NCBI GenBank assembly: GCA_900299185.1
Contig: OMIV01000217.1
Location: forward strand, 1 to 48,323
DNA from: Planctomycetaceae bacterium
GTDB lineage: Bacteria > Planctomycetota > Planctomycetia > Planctomycetales > Planctomycetaceae
DNA: 48,323 nucleotides
Reading direction: 5' to 3'
The position numbers and the translations under genes were made by a program. The notes beneath the pieces were generated by a model. That model was not told the origin of the DNA and did no database searches. It worked only from the letters and a program-made list of their open reading frames with translations. Within the stretch, counting starts at the first letter, position 1, and the number at the start of each line of letters is the position of its first letter. This document shows positions 8,103 through 17,066 of this stretch, piece by piece.

Positions 8103-10388
8103 TCATCGTGAGACTTGGATCTTCGGATTGGCAGTCTTGAAGTCGTCGACTGCTTTCTGGCTGATGTTGTTGTTGTAAACGGACAAGTACTGGAGCGTTC
8201 GGTTACTCGAGAAATGCTTTAGGTCGTCGTCAGTCAGACCAACGCTGTTTAAGTCTGCCATGTTTAACGGCAACTTGCCGATGTCATTGATGGCACCTTC
8301 ATGGAGCTTAATTTGGCCCAGACGTAATGTTTGAAGTACTGGCAGTCCTTTGAAACTCGTCCCGTCTGCCAAATCGACCCCGGAAATCTCCAGATTCCGA
8401 AGCACAGGGCTGGACTTCAATCGCTTCAAATCGAGCAACACCCTGGGACGATACAACGACAGAAGCGTCAGGCTCTGCATGCCGTAAATGGCATCAACTC
8501 CTTTCGCATCAAGAGACTGGCAGTCCGAAAGTCTCAGCGAACTAAGAGGAACTCGCTGCCACGCCAACAATCCCGAGCCGGTAACGCCTTTCACGCGTCT
8601 CAGCGTCAACTCCGTCAATTGCGGTGACGCCAGCTTTGCGAGCAAGTCATCGGTCAGTTCGGATTCTTCAATCGTCAACTGCGTGATGGTTCGTGACCCA
8701 GCGATAGCGGCGAGTTGCTTACTGTCAGCCCCAATTAAACTCAGGCTGCTGACTTTCGAGTTTCGAAACGGTTCGAAATCTCGAGCCTCCACATCGGGGC
8801 TGACCATGACCGTCACCGTCCGCAGATCGGGAAGTGACGCCAATGCCTTAAGAGCTTTGGGACCAAGCGGGGTCGAGCCGCGATAGAAGAAAATCTGGAG
8901 CGATTTGAACTTCGCCAGATCAGGCGCGTACTCCTCGCTAAGACTGGTTTGGTTCATCACGTAAAGACTTTGGATGTTGGTCGAGGCGGCCAACGCGCGC
9001 AGGGCGACACCATCACTGCCACCACCAGAGACGGAACACGATTCCAACGTCGTTAAACCGTCTAGAAGTTTGAAATCTTCCACCATCGGATCATTGAAGC
9101 TCACGGAAATCATGCGGAACGGTTCAGTCGGAATCTTCCCATTCCTGTTGATGCTTAACGTGGAGTTGTTGGCGGTGCGGTACATGCCCATTGAACTCTT
9201 GGACTGCACGAGCCACTCGGCGAGCGCCATCGTCAACTTGATCTGATCCTTGCCCATCGCAGCATTCTTGGGACCACCGGCATTATTGACGGTGCCGGGC
9301 CGCACGGCGGTGCCATTTGGCACCGTGACTGGTTCGGGATCCTTCTTGGCAACTCGCACAACCGGCGCGCCCCGTTTCAGATCGAGTTCACCGATCTCCT
9401 TCAGCTTCTTTTCGACCTTGGTCTTATCCAGTCCGCTGACTTCCGACGCCACTTGTTCGTAGCGATACCTGGCTAGCGCTTTGCTCCAAAGAGGCTTGGT
9501 CTTCTTCATCGGCAGCGTCCAATCGAACCAGCCTTCTGCCAGTTCTAGACGCACCTTGGTCGACTGTGGATTTTCAAGTTCGAGCTTGCTGAGGGCTCGC
9601 AGTTCTGCGTCACTGCTCTTGGCCAAATGCTGGAGCCCGGCTTCCCACTCTTGTTTGCGAGTTAGCAAATAGACGCCGCGATCAAAGTTCGCCGTGGGAT
9701 CATCTGGCTTTGTCGCCAGGATTTCTTTGGCCCGTTCAGCGGCTTCAAATTCCTTCTGGTGGGCAGCAATCGCCGTCTTGGTTTCGAGGTACCGTTTGCG
9801 TTCTGTCAGATCCTTGGCCGCCAACGAGAGCTTGTCTCCAATCAAACAAAACTTCGTCGCCAACACGAACTTGTCTGCTGCCACGGCTCGATCAATTGCA
9901 GCCTTGTTGGTCTCGTTGAGTACCTTCAATGCCTGAGACGTCTTCGCCTTCTTGCTGAGATCATCCAACGTGTCATGCAACAGCGCGATGTCATCAAGCT
10001 GAAACTCCTTGCCAAGTTGCTCAATACAGGCGAACGAGGTCTCGGCATCGCCACCGTCCATCGCCAGCCGTTGAGCTTCCTTCCGCAACACATACCGCGC
10101 GATCTCGTCGTCCTTCTGATCGTCGACTTGCTTTAGCAGAGTACGTGCAAGTGCAACTTTATCGTCGGGCTTTTTGGCCTTCGCGTAGTCGTCGGCGAAG
10201 ATGCTTTTGATCTCGCCCAACGTCTTTTGCTGATCCGCTGCCATCGGCACCGGCGCCCGAGAATCGGCCGCAATTTCAGAGTTAGTCTGTGCCCAAAGCA
10301 ACGAGCTACTGCTCATCAAAACAAGAGTCAGCACAGCGCAGCGACTGCGATTAGCCAGCCTGGAAAGCTTGAAACTCAGCACGGCCAT
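8103..10388 (-). CDS. Secreted leucine-rich-repeat protein with helical N-terminal half
   Basis: The protein is 761 residues long from the chosen ATG (10386-10388), which starts a signal peptide ending near LLWAQ. Residues about 30-330 are charged and helical with TPR-like spacing, followed by a Gly/Pro/Asn linker. The last 300 residues show leucine-rich repeats of the irregular planctomycete type (LTTLESCSVSG, LPDLRTVTVMV, LTELTLRRVKGV, MQSLTLLSLYR, LPVLQTLRLGQIKL, RTLQYLSVYNN). LRR arrays normally bind proteins, so an extracytoplasmic binding role is likely; the partner is unknown. An earlier in-frame ATG would add 23 residues before the signal peptide and is less likely. The Shine-Dalgarno is poorly spaced (GGGGGA close to the ATG), so the start is uncertain. 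Confidence 0.75.
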   Translation of the reverse strand: MAVLSFKLSRLANRSRCAVLTLVLMSSSSLLWAQTNSEIAADSRAPVPMAADQQKTLGEIKSIFADDYAKAKKPDDKVALARTLLKQVDDQKDDEIARYVLRKEAQRLAMDGGDAETSFACIEQLGKEFQLDDIALLHDTLDDLSKKAKTSQALKVLNETNKAAIDRAVAADKFVLATKFCLIGDKLSLAAKDLTERKRYLETKTAIAAHQKEFEAAERAKEILATKPDDPTANFDRGVYLLTRKQEWEAGLQHLAKSSDAELRALSKLELENPQSTKVRLELAEGWFDWTLPMKKTKPLWSKALARYRYEQVASEVSGLDKTKVEKKLKEIGELDLKRGAPVVRVAKKDPEPVTVPNGTAVRPGTVNNAGGPKNAAMGKDQIKLTMALAEWLVQSKSSMGMYRTANNSTLSINRNGKIPTEPFRMISVSFNDPMVEDFKLLDGLTTLESCSVSGGGSDGVALRALAASTNIQSLYVMNQTSLSEEYAPDLAKFKSLQIFFYRGSTPLGPKALKALASLPDLRTVTVMVSPDVEARDFEPFRNSKVSSLSLIGADSKQLAAIAGSRTITQLTIEESELTDDLLAKLASPQLTELTLRRVKGVTGSGLLAWQRVPLSSLRLSDCQSLDAKGVDAIYGMQSLTLLSLYRPRVLLDLKRLKSSPVLRNLEISGVDLADGTSFKGLPVLQTLRLGQIKLHEGAINDIGKLPLNMADLNSVGLTDDDLKHFSSNRTLQYLSVYNNNISQKAVDDFKTANPKIQVSR

Positions 10389-10478
10389 TCTCCCCCAAAC
10401 GCCAACCAGAATTCGATCATTGGGGAGTTTTGTAGTAGCCAGAATCACTCGCGTCACGAGCGTCCATATCTCTCAACT

Positions 10479-11462
10479 TCAAGTCGTTGGGAGTGGTGTG
10501 ACTTCCATCGGCGGGAGGTGAGGCTGACGTTTCGAAGACGCATTCAAGACTGTCTTCAGATTCGTCACGGCGGTTCGCACGACGTGCGGCGGGATGAACG
10601 TGAAGTTCGCGAGCAGCATCGCGCAACCGAAGGTCAGCATTCCAAAGCACGCTCCGATGCCCAGATGCACGGCGACGGCTAAAGCCAACATCACCGGTCG
10701 CGTATGGCGGTTCCAGACGAGTGCCGGGTAACTCACTTCCCACCAAACCGAGACTTGAGTCATGAGGTTGATGATGATCGGCCAGCTCGCCAGCCATGTG
10801 AGGTCGACAGTTTGGTACTCCTGATTAGCGATCGCTCCCCAAATCGCGAAGCCATTCCACCAGGTGACGCCTTTCAATTTCGACACACCGGCAAAGAAGT
10901 AGAGCACACACAGATGCAACTGCATCAGCCGAGTCGCGACGTTGGCTCCGATGCTCGATCGAACTCGATGCCGCGTCGGCGTCAGGTACTCATCCAGCGA
11001 GAACGTGGAACCGCTCGGTCCAATCGCCAGATAGAGCGTCATGAAGCCGATCACTTGATCGAAGCCGTAAAGCGCGGCGGGGTTGCGATGGGCATAAGCC
11101 AGGACGAAGCAGAACGAGACAATGGCTGCGGCTCGCGTCAGCAGACCGATCGCCAAACAGATGGCGGTCACGAACGCGGCCATGTGAGTGAGCCCCAGCA
11201 GCGCCGGTGATTCTTGTAACCACCACAACGGGCTTGTGGACCAGCTCCCGTTGCCGATGGCCGTAACCGCCGAGGCATTGAGCCAGCTTTGTGATCCGAA
11301 GAACGCATCGCTGCCAATGGCCCAGACCAAGTGCGAATAGGCCAACATGCACCCGATTCCAATCCTCACCACGCCCAACGTCGCCGGATCTATCGGAGTG
11401 AACCAGAACTGGTTCCATTGCTCGATCAACGTCGGCTGGGCAGAAGATGAAGACGGAGTCAT
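10479..11462 (-). CDS. HTTM-domain membrane protein
   Basis: The 327-residue protein has about eight hydrophobic segments and matches the HTTM (horizontally transferred transmembrane) family, related to vitamin K-dependent gamma-carboxylase. The N-terminal WFTPIDPATLGVVRIGIG and the segment LHLCVLYFFAGVSKLKG with WWNGFAIW are typical. It lacks the large luminal domain of true carboxylases, so carboxylation is not implied. The ATG at 11460-11462 is preferred to an in-frame TTG eight codons earlier; AAGG lies nine bases upstream. It follows a minus-strand partner gene by 124 bases and is probably co-transcribed with it. The function of short HTTM proteins in planctomycetes is unknown. Confidence 0.85.
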   Translation of the reverse strand: MTPSSSSAQPTLIEQWNQFWFTPIDPATLGVVRIGIGCMLAYSHLVWAIGSDAFFGSQSWLNASAVTAIGNGSWSTSPLWWLQESPALLGLTHMAAFVTAICLAIGLLTRAAAIVSFCFVLAYAHRNPAALYGFDQVIGFMTLYLAIGPSGSTFSLDEYLTPTRHRVRSSIGANVATRLMQLHLCVLYFFAGVSKLKGVTWWNGFAIWGAIANQEYQTVDLTWLASWPIIINLMTQVSVWWEVSYPALVWNRHTRPVMLALAVAVHLGIGACFGMLTFGCAMLLANFTFIPPHVVRTAVTNLKTVLNASSKRQPHLPPMEVTPLPTT

Positions 11463-11586
11463 GAGAGGCCTTAGAAGTAATCCCAAGCGGCGTTGAAGAG
11501 CGTTTTGGTGTCAGGTCGGATGAAGTCAGAATGAATGCCATCGGGTACTCGCGAGAGACCCGATCGAGCTACCTACCGAGTCACCT

Positions 11587-12276
11587 TCACCGCACGACCA
11601 ACTGCGGTGGGATGTCATCAGCCGGCTCGAACGCCAACCCGTCCAAAGACTGTTCTGTGATGGGAGCTGATGGCGATTCATTCTCAGCAGGAGCCGTTAC
11701 TACACCGTTCGCAGCAAAGGTGCCTAAGGGGCGTTCGTGAATGAACTGGGGATCGTCGAGCGCCAGTCCCGACAAGACATGCTCGGGAGTTGGGATGTAG
11801 TGACGTCGCAAATGCAGGGTTACTCGCGCGGCGTTATGAGCCGTCAGCAGGTACTCTCCGAACGACTTCGTCAGCGCATCAAGGTCGGCCTTGCGACTCT
11901 CGTCGACGGCCAACCGATTGGCGTATTCGCTCAACATGAAGTGGCGGTGATAGAGCAAACGCGGCGAGTGTTCGCGCGGATTCGGAAAGAGTCCCTCCGA
12001 CTTCGAGCCGTCGGCAAACTCCAGCTCATAACGAATGAGATGGCTGGGGCCTGGATCGGGCGCGAAGAAGTGGAAGCCGTGATTGAGATAGAACGCATCG
12101 AGGTACGGTCGAAAGCAACTCCAGATCGACACCATCAACGGTGACGCTGGAGACATTGCCAATGGCGCGACCACGATGGCCATCAAATGCAACGCGATCA
12201 AAACTGAAGCCGCAGTTCGCACTCCTGGTCGAGTCCAAACTTCTGATTGAGCTGCTGTCGGTGAAGCGAGCGTCAT
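11587..12276 (-). CDS. Conserved membrane-anchored protein paired with HTTM
   Basis: The 229-residue protein has one hydrophobic segment (about residues 22-50) and then a soluble part with the striking block GFHFFAPDPGPSHLIRYEL and NPREHSPRLLYHRHFMLSEY. I know similar proteins only as hypothetical partners of HTTM genes in planctomycetes. AGGAA lies about seven bases before the ATG at 12274-12276. It sits directly upstream of the HTTM gene on the same strand, so a two-gene operon is likely and the proteins may form a membrane complex. The last 40 residues (rich in Pro, Glu and Ala) look disordered. Confidence 0.75.
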   Translation of the reverse strand: MTLASPTAAQSEVWTRPGVRTAASVLIALHLMAIVVAPLAMSPASPLMVSIWSCFRPYLDAFYLNHGFHFFAPDPGPSHLIRYELEFADGSKSEGLFPNPREHSPRLLYHRHFMLSEYANRLAVDESRKADLDALTKSFGEYLLTAHNAARVTLHLRRHYIPTPEHVLSGLALDDPQFIHERPLGTFAANGVVTAPAENESPSAPITEQSLDGLAFEPADDIPPQLVVR

Positions 12277-12348
12277 GATGGATTCCTGGAAGCCCTCTGG
12301 CGTGACAGAGAACTCAAACTGGTGGCGTGCGGCTGATCTCGATGAGCC

Positions 12349-14454
12349 TTACTTCGAACTCTGTAAGGTCATGTTTGAGAGATAACCGCGTTGCGTGGAA
12401 CGACAGAGTTCGATCAGTTCGTACGCAGATTCCAAGACGTCAACAGCGTCCGACGAATCGCTGACGGACGCTTCCAGCGCGGCGGCTTGATTCGTGATTT
12501 GATCAATTCCGTGCTGAGACGCCGTGGATTTCAAACGCGCCGCTAGAGCCTTCAGCAAGTCGACATCCTGCTTATCGATCGCGTTGACGAGACGTTCAAT
12601 CTGCGAGCCAATGTCGCACGCAACGTCGCGAGAAACTCGCAGTTCCAGGCTGTCATCCGAACTGCGACGACGTGCTGATACCGCTTGAATGAAGCGTTCA
12701 ACAACTTGCGGATCGAATTGCGATCCGGCGCACTTACGCAGTTCCTCAAATGCTTCGGTATCACTTCGGGCCGAGCGATAGACACTGTCGTGAGTCATCG
12801 AGTCGAAGGCATCGGCAACAGCGAGGATCCTCGCGCCCATGGGAATGTTTTCGGCGGTCGGCAAGTGTGGCTTCTGCGGATTGCCCGCGAAGAATGCTTG
12901 TCGGTTTTCAACGATGGCTTGAAGCGTGTCGTTAGCAAACGACGCACTGAGAATCTCTGCTCCAATCGCTTCGTGCTGCCGCATCATCTCCCACTCGACG
13001 ATCGAAAGCTGACCGCGTTTGAGCAAGATCGAATCGGGAATGCCGACCTTCCCGATGTCATGCAACAGAGCCGCCATTTCGAGTAAGTAGCATTCGCGCA
13101 TCGACATCACGGACTCAGCGGCAATCACGCATAGATCGGCCACTCGGCGACAGTGAGCTGCCGTCGGATAGTGCCGACAAGCGAGTGCTCCCAGGAGCGC
13201 GTTGACGGCTCGGTACGGAATCGAATCTTCCTTTTCGGAAGTCTTCTTGGCGGCGTTCTCGGTGGGCTTAGTGCGCGAGATCTTGGACTCATCCACGATG
13301 AGATCTTCCGGCACGTTATCGAACCGAACCACTTGATTTCGGCCATTTCGCTTCGCGACGTACAAGCACTTATCAGCTTGATCAAGCATCGCCTGGGCAT
13401 CATTTGCCCCCAACGATTTGGACGACACGCCGATACTGGCGGTGATAGAGAGACTCGGAAACTGGAGCGCGGCGATGGCGACTCGAAGTCGCTCGCCGGT
13501 AACGGCTGCTTCATCGATATTGGTATGAGGCAAGAGGACGGCGAACTCTTCACCACCGAAGCGGCAAACCAGGTCGCCCAGTCGCACCGTTTGACGGAGC
13601 GACGCAGCCACGCCCTTCAACACTTCATCTCCCATCGCGTGGCCGTGCGTGTCATTGATCGACTTGAAGAAGTCGATGTCGACCATCAAGCACGCCAACG
13701 GATGCTCGTGCCGATTGCATTGCTTCCAATTGGCTTCGAACTGATTGAAGAACGAGCGGCGGTTCAAACACTCGGTCAGAGGGTCCGTCGTTGCCAAGCG
13801 TTCGAGTTCCAAGTTTTGATGTCGAATGGCATCACTGGTCTCGCGGAGCTGCTCCAGCGCGTAATGCAGCTCCTTCTTCTTTTGCTCGAGTGGCGTGACG
13901 TCTTCCAAACTGGTCAGCACACCTTGGCAACGATTCTTGTCATTGAAGACCGGGGCCGAGTTCACGACGAACGTGCGACGGATGTCGTCGCTGACTTGCA
14001 AATCAATCAGCACACCCAGCTTGGCCTGTTTGTCTTGGTAGGCTTCTCGCCACGGTGACGAGTCCAACTTGCGAGCCGTCATGTCATCTTTATTACGCCA
14101 CGGCAAGTCTTCGATGTATTGGCCCATCAAGGCATCTGACGTTCTGCCGATGTGCCGCGTAAAAGCTTCATTAGCCAACACGATGCGTTGCTTGTCGTCC
14201 AAGATCAACAAGCCTTCGGTCAGTGCATCGAGCGCGGAACGCACGCGAGTCGGCACGACCTTCGAGGGATCAAGCTGCCTCAACACACGCTTGAGGAAGA
14301 GGTAGTACCCAATCGATCCAACGCAGCCCATGTAAGCCACCAGGCGGATCAGCGGATCTTCCAACCAACCCCAGATGCCCGGTGAAACCACTGGTTTGAA
14401 GTAGACCTCAACCGTGCCCCACGGCTGATTGCCCGCCGCGATCGGCACGAACAT
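12349..14454 (-). CDS. PAS-GGDEF-degenerate HD-GYP-HPt-like signalling protein (C-terminal part of a split gene)
   Basis: This 701-residue frame is the downstream part of a sensor gene broken by an in-frame TAA at 14479-14481. Visible modules: end of a periplasmic sensor (1-21), a membrane helix (about 36-57), PAS (about 70-190), a short coiled coil (190-218) and GGDEF (220-380) with an intact GGEEF (300-304) and inhibitory-site RxxD (RLGD, 291-294). HD-GYP-like follows (415-590) with HDIGK (465-469) and QHEAIGAEIL (493-502), but the HHExxDGxGYP motif is replaced by VENRQAFFAGNPQ (515-527). The C-terminal helical domain (613-690) resembles HPt, with Ala where the phosphorylatable His should be (AARLKSTA, 638-645). 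A diguanylate cyclase output is plausible; phosphodiesterase activity is unlikely. No good ribosome-binding site precedes this ATG. Confidence 0.8.
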   Translation of the reverse strand: MFVPIAAGNQPWGTVEVYFKPVVSPGIWGWLEDPLIRLVAYMGCVGSIGYYLFLKRVLRQLDPSKVVPTRVRSALDALTEGLLILDDKQRIVLANEAFTRHIGRTSDALMGQYIEDLPWRNKDDMTARKLDSSPWREAYQDKQAKLGVLIDLQVSDDIRRTFVVNSAPVFNDKNRCQGVLTSLEDVTPLEQKKKELHYALEQLRETSDAIRHQNLELERLATTDPLTECLNRRSFFNQFEANWKQCNRHEHPLACLMVDIDFFKSINDTHGHAMGDEVLKGVAASLRQTVRLGDLVCRFGGEEFAVLLPHTNIDEAAVTGERLRVAIAALQFPSLSITASIGVSSKSLGANDAQAMLDQADKCLYVAKRNGRNQVVRFDNVPEDLIVDESKISRTKPTENAAKKTSEKEDSIPYRAVNALLGALACRHYPTAAHCRRVADLCVIAAESVMSMRECYLLEMAALLHDIGKVGIPDSILLKRGQLSIVEWEMMRQHEAIGAEILSASFANDTLQAIVENRQAFFAGNPQKPHLPTAENIPMGARILAVADAFDSMTHDSVYRSARSDTEAFEELRKCAGSQFDPQVVERFIQAVSARRRSSDDSLELRVSRDVACDIGSQIERLVNAIDKQDVDLLKALAARLKSTASQHGIDQITNQAAALEASVSDSSDAVDVLESAYELIELCRSTQRGYLSNMTLQSSK

Positions 14455-14478
14455 ATGAGTCTCGGTGGACTTGCCATC

Positions 14479-14796
14479 TTACGGCGGATGCCACAGCGCG
14501 TGATGGTCACCGACTTCCAGCTTCAGTTGGCCAGCGACGGTGCGCACGCCGATGGATCGGATGTCGGAATTCCGCGAGGCGACGGCTTTCAGTCCGGCTT
14601 CCAGCGTCTTCGCATCGTCCTTCATGACCAGCAACGAGAAGTTGATGGCGATGGACTCGCACAACTTCGCTCGTTCGGACATCACGATATTGCGAGGGTC
14701 GACGATAATGCCGAACGCGCGGGCCACCAGCAGACTGCTGACGGTCAGACTGACCAGGCACAGAACGACTCGGACGGTTGTTGAAATGCGTTTCAT
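14479..14796 (-). CDS. N-terminal fragment of the split GGDEF sensor
   Basis: The 105-residue fragment begins at the ATG at 14794-14796, with GGAG seven bases upstream. It contains a membrane helix (about 8-30: VVLCLVSLTVSSLLVARAFG) and most of a periplasmic domain ending VGDHHALWHPP, then TAA. It is in exactly the same frame as the GGDEF gene downstream. Eight codons separate the TAA from that gene's ATG, and they read DGKSTETH, continuing naturally into MFVPIAAGNQPWGTVEVYF. The periplasmic sensor therefore spans the stop. Alone the fragment would be a membrane stub. The full gene (12349-14796) would encode about 815 residues. Confidence 0.75.
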   Translation of the reverse strand: MKRISTTVRVVLCLVSLTVSSLLVARAFGIIVDPRNIVMSERAKLCESIAINFSLLVMKDDAKTLEAGLKAVASRNSDIRSIGVRTVAGQLKLEVGDHHALWHPP

Positions 14797-14964
14797 GATA
14801 AGGCTCCAACCTTGTCTATAGGTCGGAACCGACATGAAGGACCGAGAAGTCAGCTCGTCAGGGCCGAAGGTGCCGCGAGTTGCTGAGAGCTTGTGACGGT
14901 TGTGTGGATTGCAAGCACAGCAATGACTGAGTCAGCTGAGAGCGTTCTCACTCTGAATGACGTC

Positions 14965-15030
14965 TCACGCCGAGGCGCAGAGAAGAACGAGACGACTCGC
15001 ATTCTCTGCGTTCTCCGCGCCTCGGCGTGA
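14965..15030. repeat. Inverted repeat (CTCTGCGTTCTC type)
   Basis: The left arm tcacgccgaggcgcagagaa and the right arm (reverse complement tcacgccgaggcgcggagaa, then cgcagagaa) pair over about 20 bases with an internal offset, enclosing about 20 bases. It belongs to the same family as the element at 17412-17476: both contain TTCTCTGCGTTCTC-like cores. It lies between the split sensor gene and the 3' end of the uxaA-type gene, where it may also act as a transcription terminator for neither or both; that is inference. Confidence 0.7.
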
Positions 15031-15056
15031 TGCTCGCTGACTTCCCTCGTCGCGGC

Positions 15057-16610
15057 TTAGGTCATCGGGCCGATCCTCCACGGAGCGAACTCTTCGTCGC
15101 CGATTCCCTGAGCTTCGCTCTTGGTCTTCTCTCCACCCGCGACACTCACGATCTTGTCGAAGATCTCCTTGCCAACTTCTTCGACCGAGGCGCCGTCCAA
15201 GATCTTGCCCGCGTTGATGTCCATGTCATCGATCATGCGGTCATACATCACGGTGTTGGTCGCGACCTTGATGGTCGGCACAGGCTTGATGCCCAAGCAG
15301 CTTCCTCGACCCGTTGTAAAGACAATGACATTCGAGCCGCCGGCCACCAGACCCGTCACGCTGACGGCATCAAAGCCGGGAGTGTCCATGAACACGAAGC
15401 CCTTTTGCTTCACGATTTCGGCATAGTTCACGACGCCCTTCAGCGCCGTGCTGCCGCCCTTGGCCACCGCTCCCAGAGACTTCTCATAGATCGTCGTCAA
15501 GCCGCCCTTCTTGTTGCCGACGGACGGGTTGTTATCGACGGTCGCTCCGAACTTGCCGCAGTAGTCCTTCCACCAATCGATAAGGTCCACAATCTTCTGT
15601 CCGACCTCTTTCGAAACCGCGCGGCGCGTCAGCAGATGCTCGGCGCCGCAGATCTCAGGCGTCTCGGCCAAGATCGAAGTGCCGCCGTGCGCGACCAACA
15701 AGTCACTCGCAATGCCCAACGCCGGATTCGCAGTGATGCCGCTGTTACCGTCGCTGCCGCCGCAGTTCGTGCCCAGCATGATTTCCGAAACTGGCACCGG
15801 CACGCGACGCACGTTGTTGACCTCGGGGAGCATGTCACGAATCACCGCCGTGGCTTTGTCGACGGTCTTGCGCACTCCACCCACGTCTTGAATATTCATG
15901 ACGAGCGGCTGAGCGGGCTCACCTTCGCCCGGCATCCTCAACTGAGCGAGCCCGTAGTTCTCGGCCAAGAACGATGCTTGCCCGGACTCGCAGCCCAAGC
16001 CCAGCACCACATACGCCGAGATGTTGGGATGCTTCGCAAAGCCCGCGAGCGTTCTCGACAGCAGCAGATGCTCTGGCCCACCGACATCGAAAGCACATCC
16101 GCCTTTGTGAGTCAGCGCGATCACGCCGTCGATGTTGGGGTACTGTTCGAGCAACTTCTTTTCGAAGTTCGCCACGACGTACTTGGAAGTCGTCGCCGAG
16201 CAATTCACGGTGCTGATCACGCCGATGTAGTTGCGAGTCGCCACTCGGCCATCGGGTCGCCGGTAGCCCATGAAGGTCCGACCCGTGATTGGTGTTGGAT
16301 CAGGCGGCACTGCGGTACTGAAAGCGTAGTCGAGCGTCAGTTCGCCCAGCGTCACGTTATGAGTATGCACCCAACGTCCCGGCTCGATCGTGCCCTTCGC
16401 ATAACCAATGACCTGACCAAACTTGCGAATCGGCTGCCCGTCCTCGATACGGATCGTCGAGATCTTGTGACCTTGCTCAATCGCTTCGCGAGCCACGAAC
16501 GATCGCCCATTGGAAGTCAGCTCGACACCTTCCGGGACTCGACGCTTCGCGACGGCAATGTTGTCAGTGGCATGCAGAGTCAAAATCAAATCAGCGGTCG
16601 CAGTAGTCAC
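15057..16610 (-). CDS. uxaA: UxaA-family altronate/galactarate-type dehydratase
   Basis: The 517-residue protein has an N-terminal SAF domain (about 1-90, with HKISTIRI and HTHNV) and a large UxaA catalytic region (about 110-510). Family blocks include GYRRPDGRVATRNYIGV, ALTHKGGCAF, LGLGCES, LGTNCGGSDGNSGITANPA and FTTGRGSCLG. These enzymes use iron to dehydrate sugar acids such as D-altronate or galactarate in the cytoplasm. Length is close to UxaA (about 495) and GarD (about 523), so the substrate cannot be fixed. The start is a GTG (16608-16610) with AAGGA seven bases upstream. It lies 54 bases downstream of the small SmpA-like gene. No other sugar-acid genes are nearby. Confidence 0.88.
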   Translation of the reverse strand: MTTATADLILTLHATDNIAVAKRRVPEGVELTSNGRSFVAREAIEQGHKISTIRIEDGQPIRKFGQVIGYAKGTIEPGRWVHTHNVTLGELTLDYAFSTAVPPDPTPITGRTFMGYRRPDGRVATRNYIGVISTVNCSATTSKYVVANFEKKLLEQYPNIDGVIALTHKGGCAFDVGGPEHLLLSRTLAGFAKHPNISAYVVLGLGCESGQASFLAENYGLAQLRMPGEGEPAQPLVMNIQDVGGVRKTVDKATAVIRDMLPEVNNVRRVPVPVSEIMLGTNCGGSDGNSGITANPALGIASDLLVAHGGTSILAETPEICGAEHLLTRRAVSKEVGQKIVDLIDWWKDYCGKFGATVDNNPSVGNKKGGLTTIYEKSLGAVAKGGSTALKGVVNYAEIVKQKGFVFMDTPGFDAVSVTGLVAGGSNVIVFTTGRGSCLGIKPVPTIKVATNTVMYDRMIDDMDINAGKILDGASVEEVGKEIFDKIVSVAGGEKTKSEAQGIGDEEFAPWRIGPMT

Positions 16611-16664
16611 AGTGAGTCCTTTTGGGGTGATGTCAGAGAAAATACTCAGGCTTTGAAACGATCG

Positions 16665-17066
16665 TTAACGAATGGCTGCGGAGGACGCGGCTCCGCGATT
16701 CACCGGATGGTCGTCCTTGCCCTTGTAGCGGTTACTAAGCGATACGAGGTGATCTCCTTGGAAGACGAGTTCGGGAAGATCTTCTTTCGCGTACCTCCAA
16801 AGCTCGCGATCGGCCGCGTCCTTTGGTGAGAGGGCATCGACTCGATAGGGCTGCCCCATAATCGTGAGCACTTCGTTCTTCGTCATATTCCATCGAAGCT
16901 GATACGACCTTGGCGCGGGGTTATCGAGACGCAGGTAGATCCAAATGCAGAACAATCCGACGATGACACCCGTCGGTATCCGCAAGAGAACTCGCAGTGA
17001 AGACAGCCAAGGCACTTCAACTCGGGGAATATGGCTCGCGGGAGTCTTTCGATTGAGCAGAGACAT
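16665..17066 (-). CDS. Small membrane protein with SmpA/BamE-like domain
   Basis: The 133-residue protein has one membrane helix (about 27-45: RIPTGVIVGLFCIWIYL) and then a domain with MTKNEVLTIMGQP, ELWRYAKE and LVFQGDHLVSL. That is the pattern of SmpA/OmlA/BamE-like domains (MTxxEVxxxxGxP ... WxY ... VxFxxxxV). There is no lipobox, so it is not a lipoprotein like true BamE. The ATG at 17064-17066 has no strong ribosome-binding site. It lies immediately upstream of the uxaA-type gene and may be transcribed with it, but no functional link is obvious. Confidence 0.65.
   Translation of the reverse strand: MSLLNRKTPASHIPRVEVPWLSSLRVLLRIPTGVIVGLFCIWIYLRLDNPAPRSYQLRWNMTKNEVLTIMGQPYRVDALSPKDAADRELWRYAKEDLPELVFQGDHLVSLSNRYKGKDDHPVNRGAASSAAIR

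Noticed and set aside
14479-14481. Selenocysteine or pyrrolysine insertion at the in-frame stop
   Set aside because: Those use TGA and TAG; both internal stops in this window are TAA. A changed genetic code is also unlikely because TAA ends many other genes here.
15027-16829. 600-codon open frame on the plus strand
   Set aside because: It is antisense to the uxaA-type gene, rich in His, Arg and Asp, and matches no family; the minus-strand frame has clear UxaA motifs.
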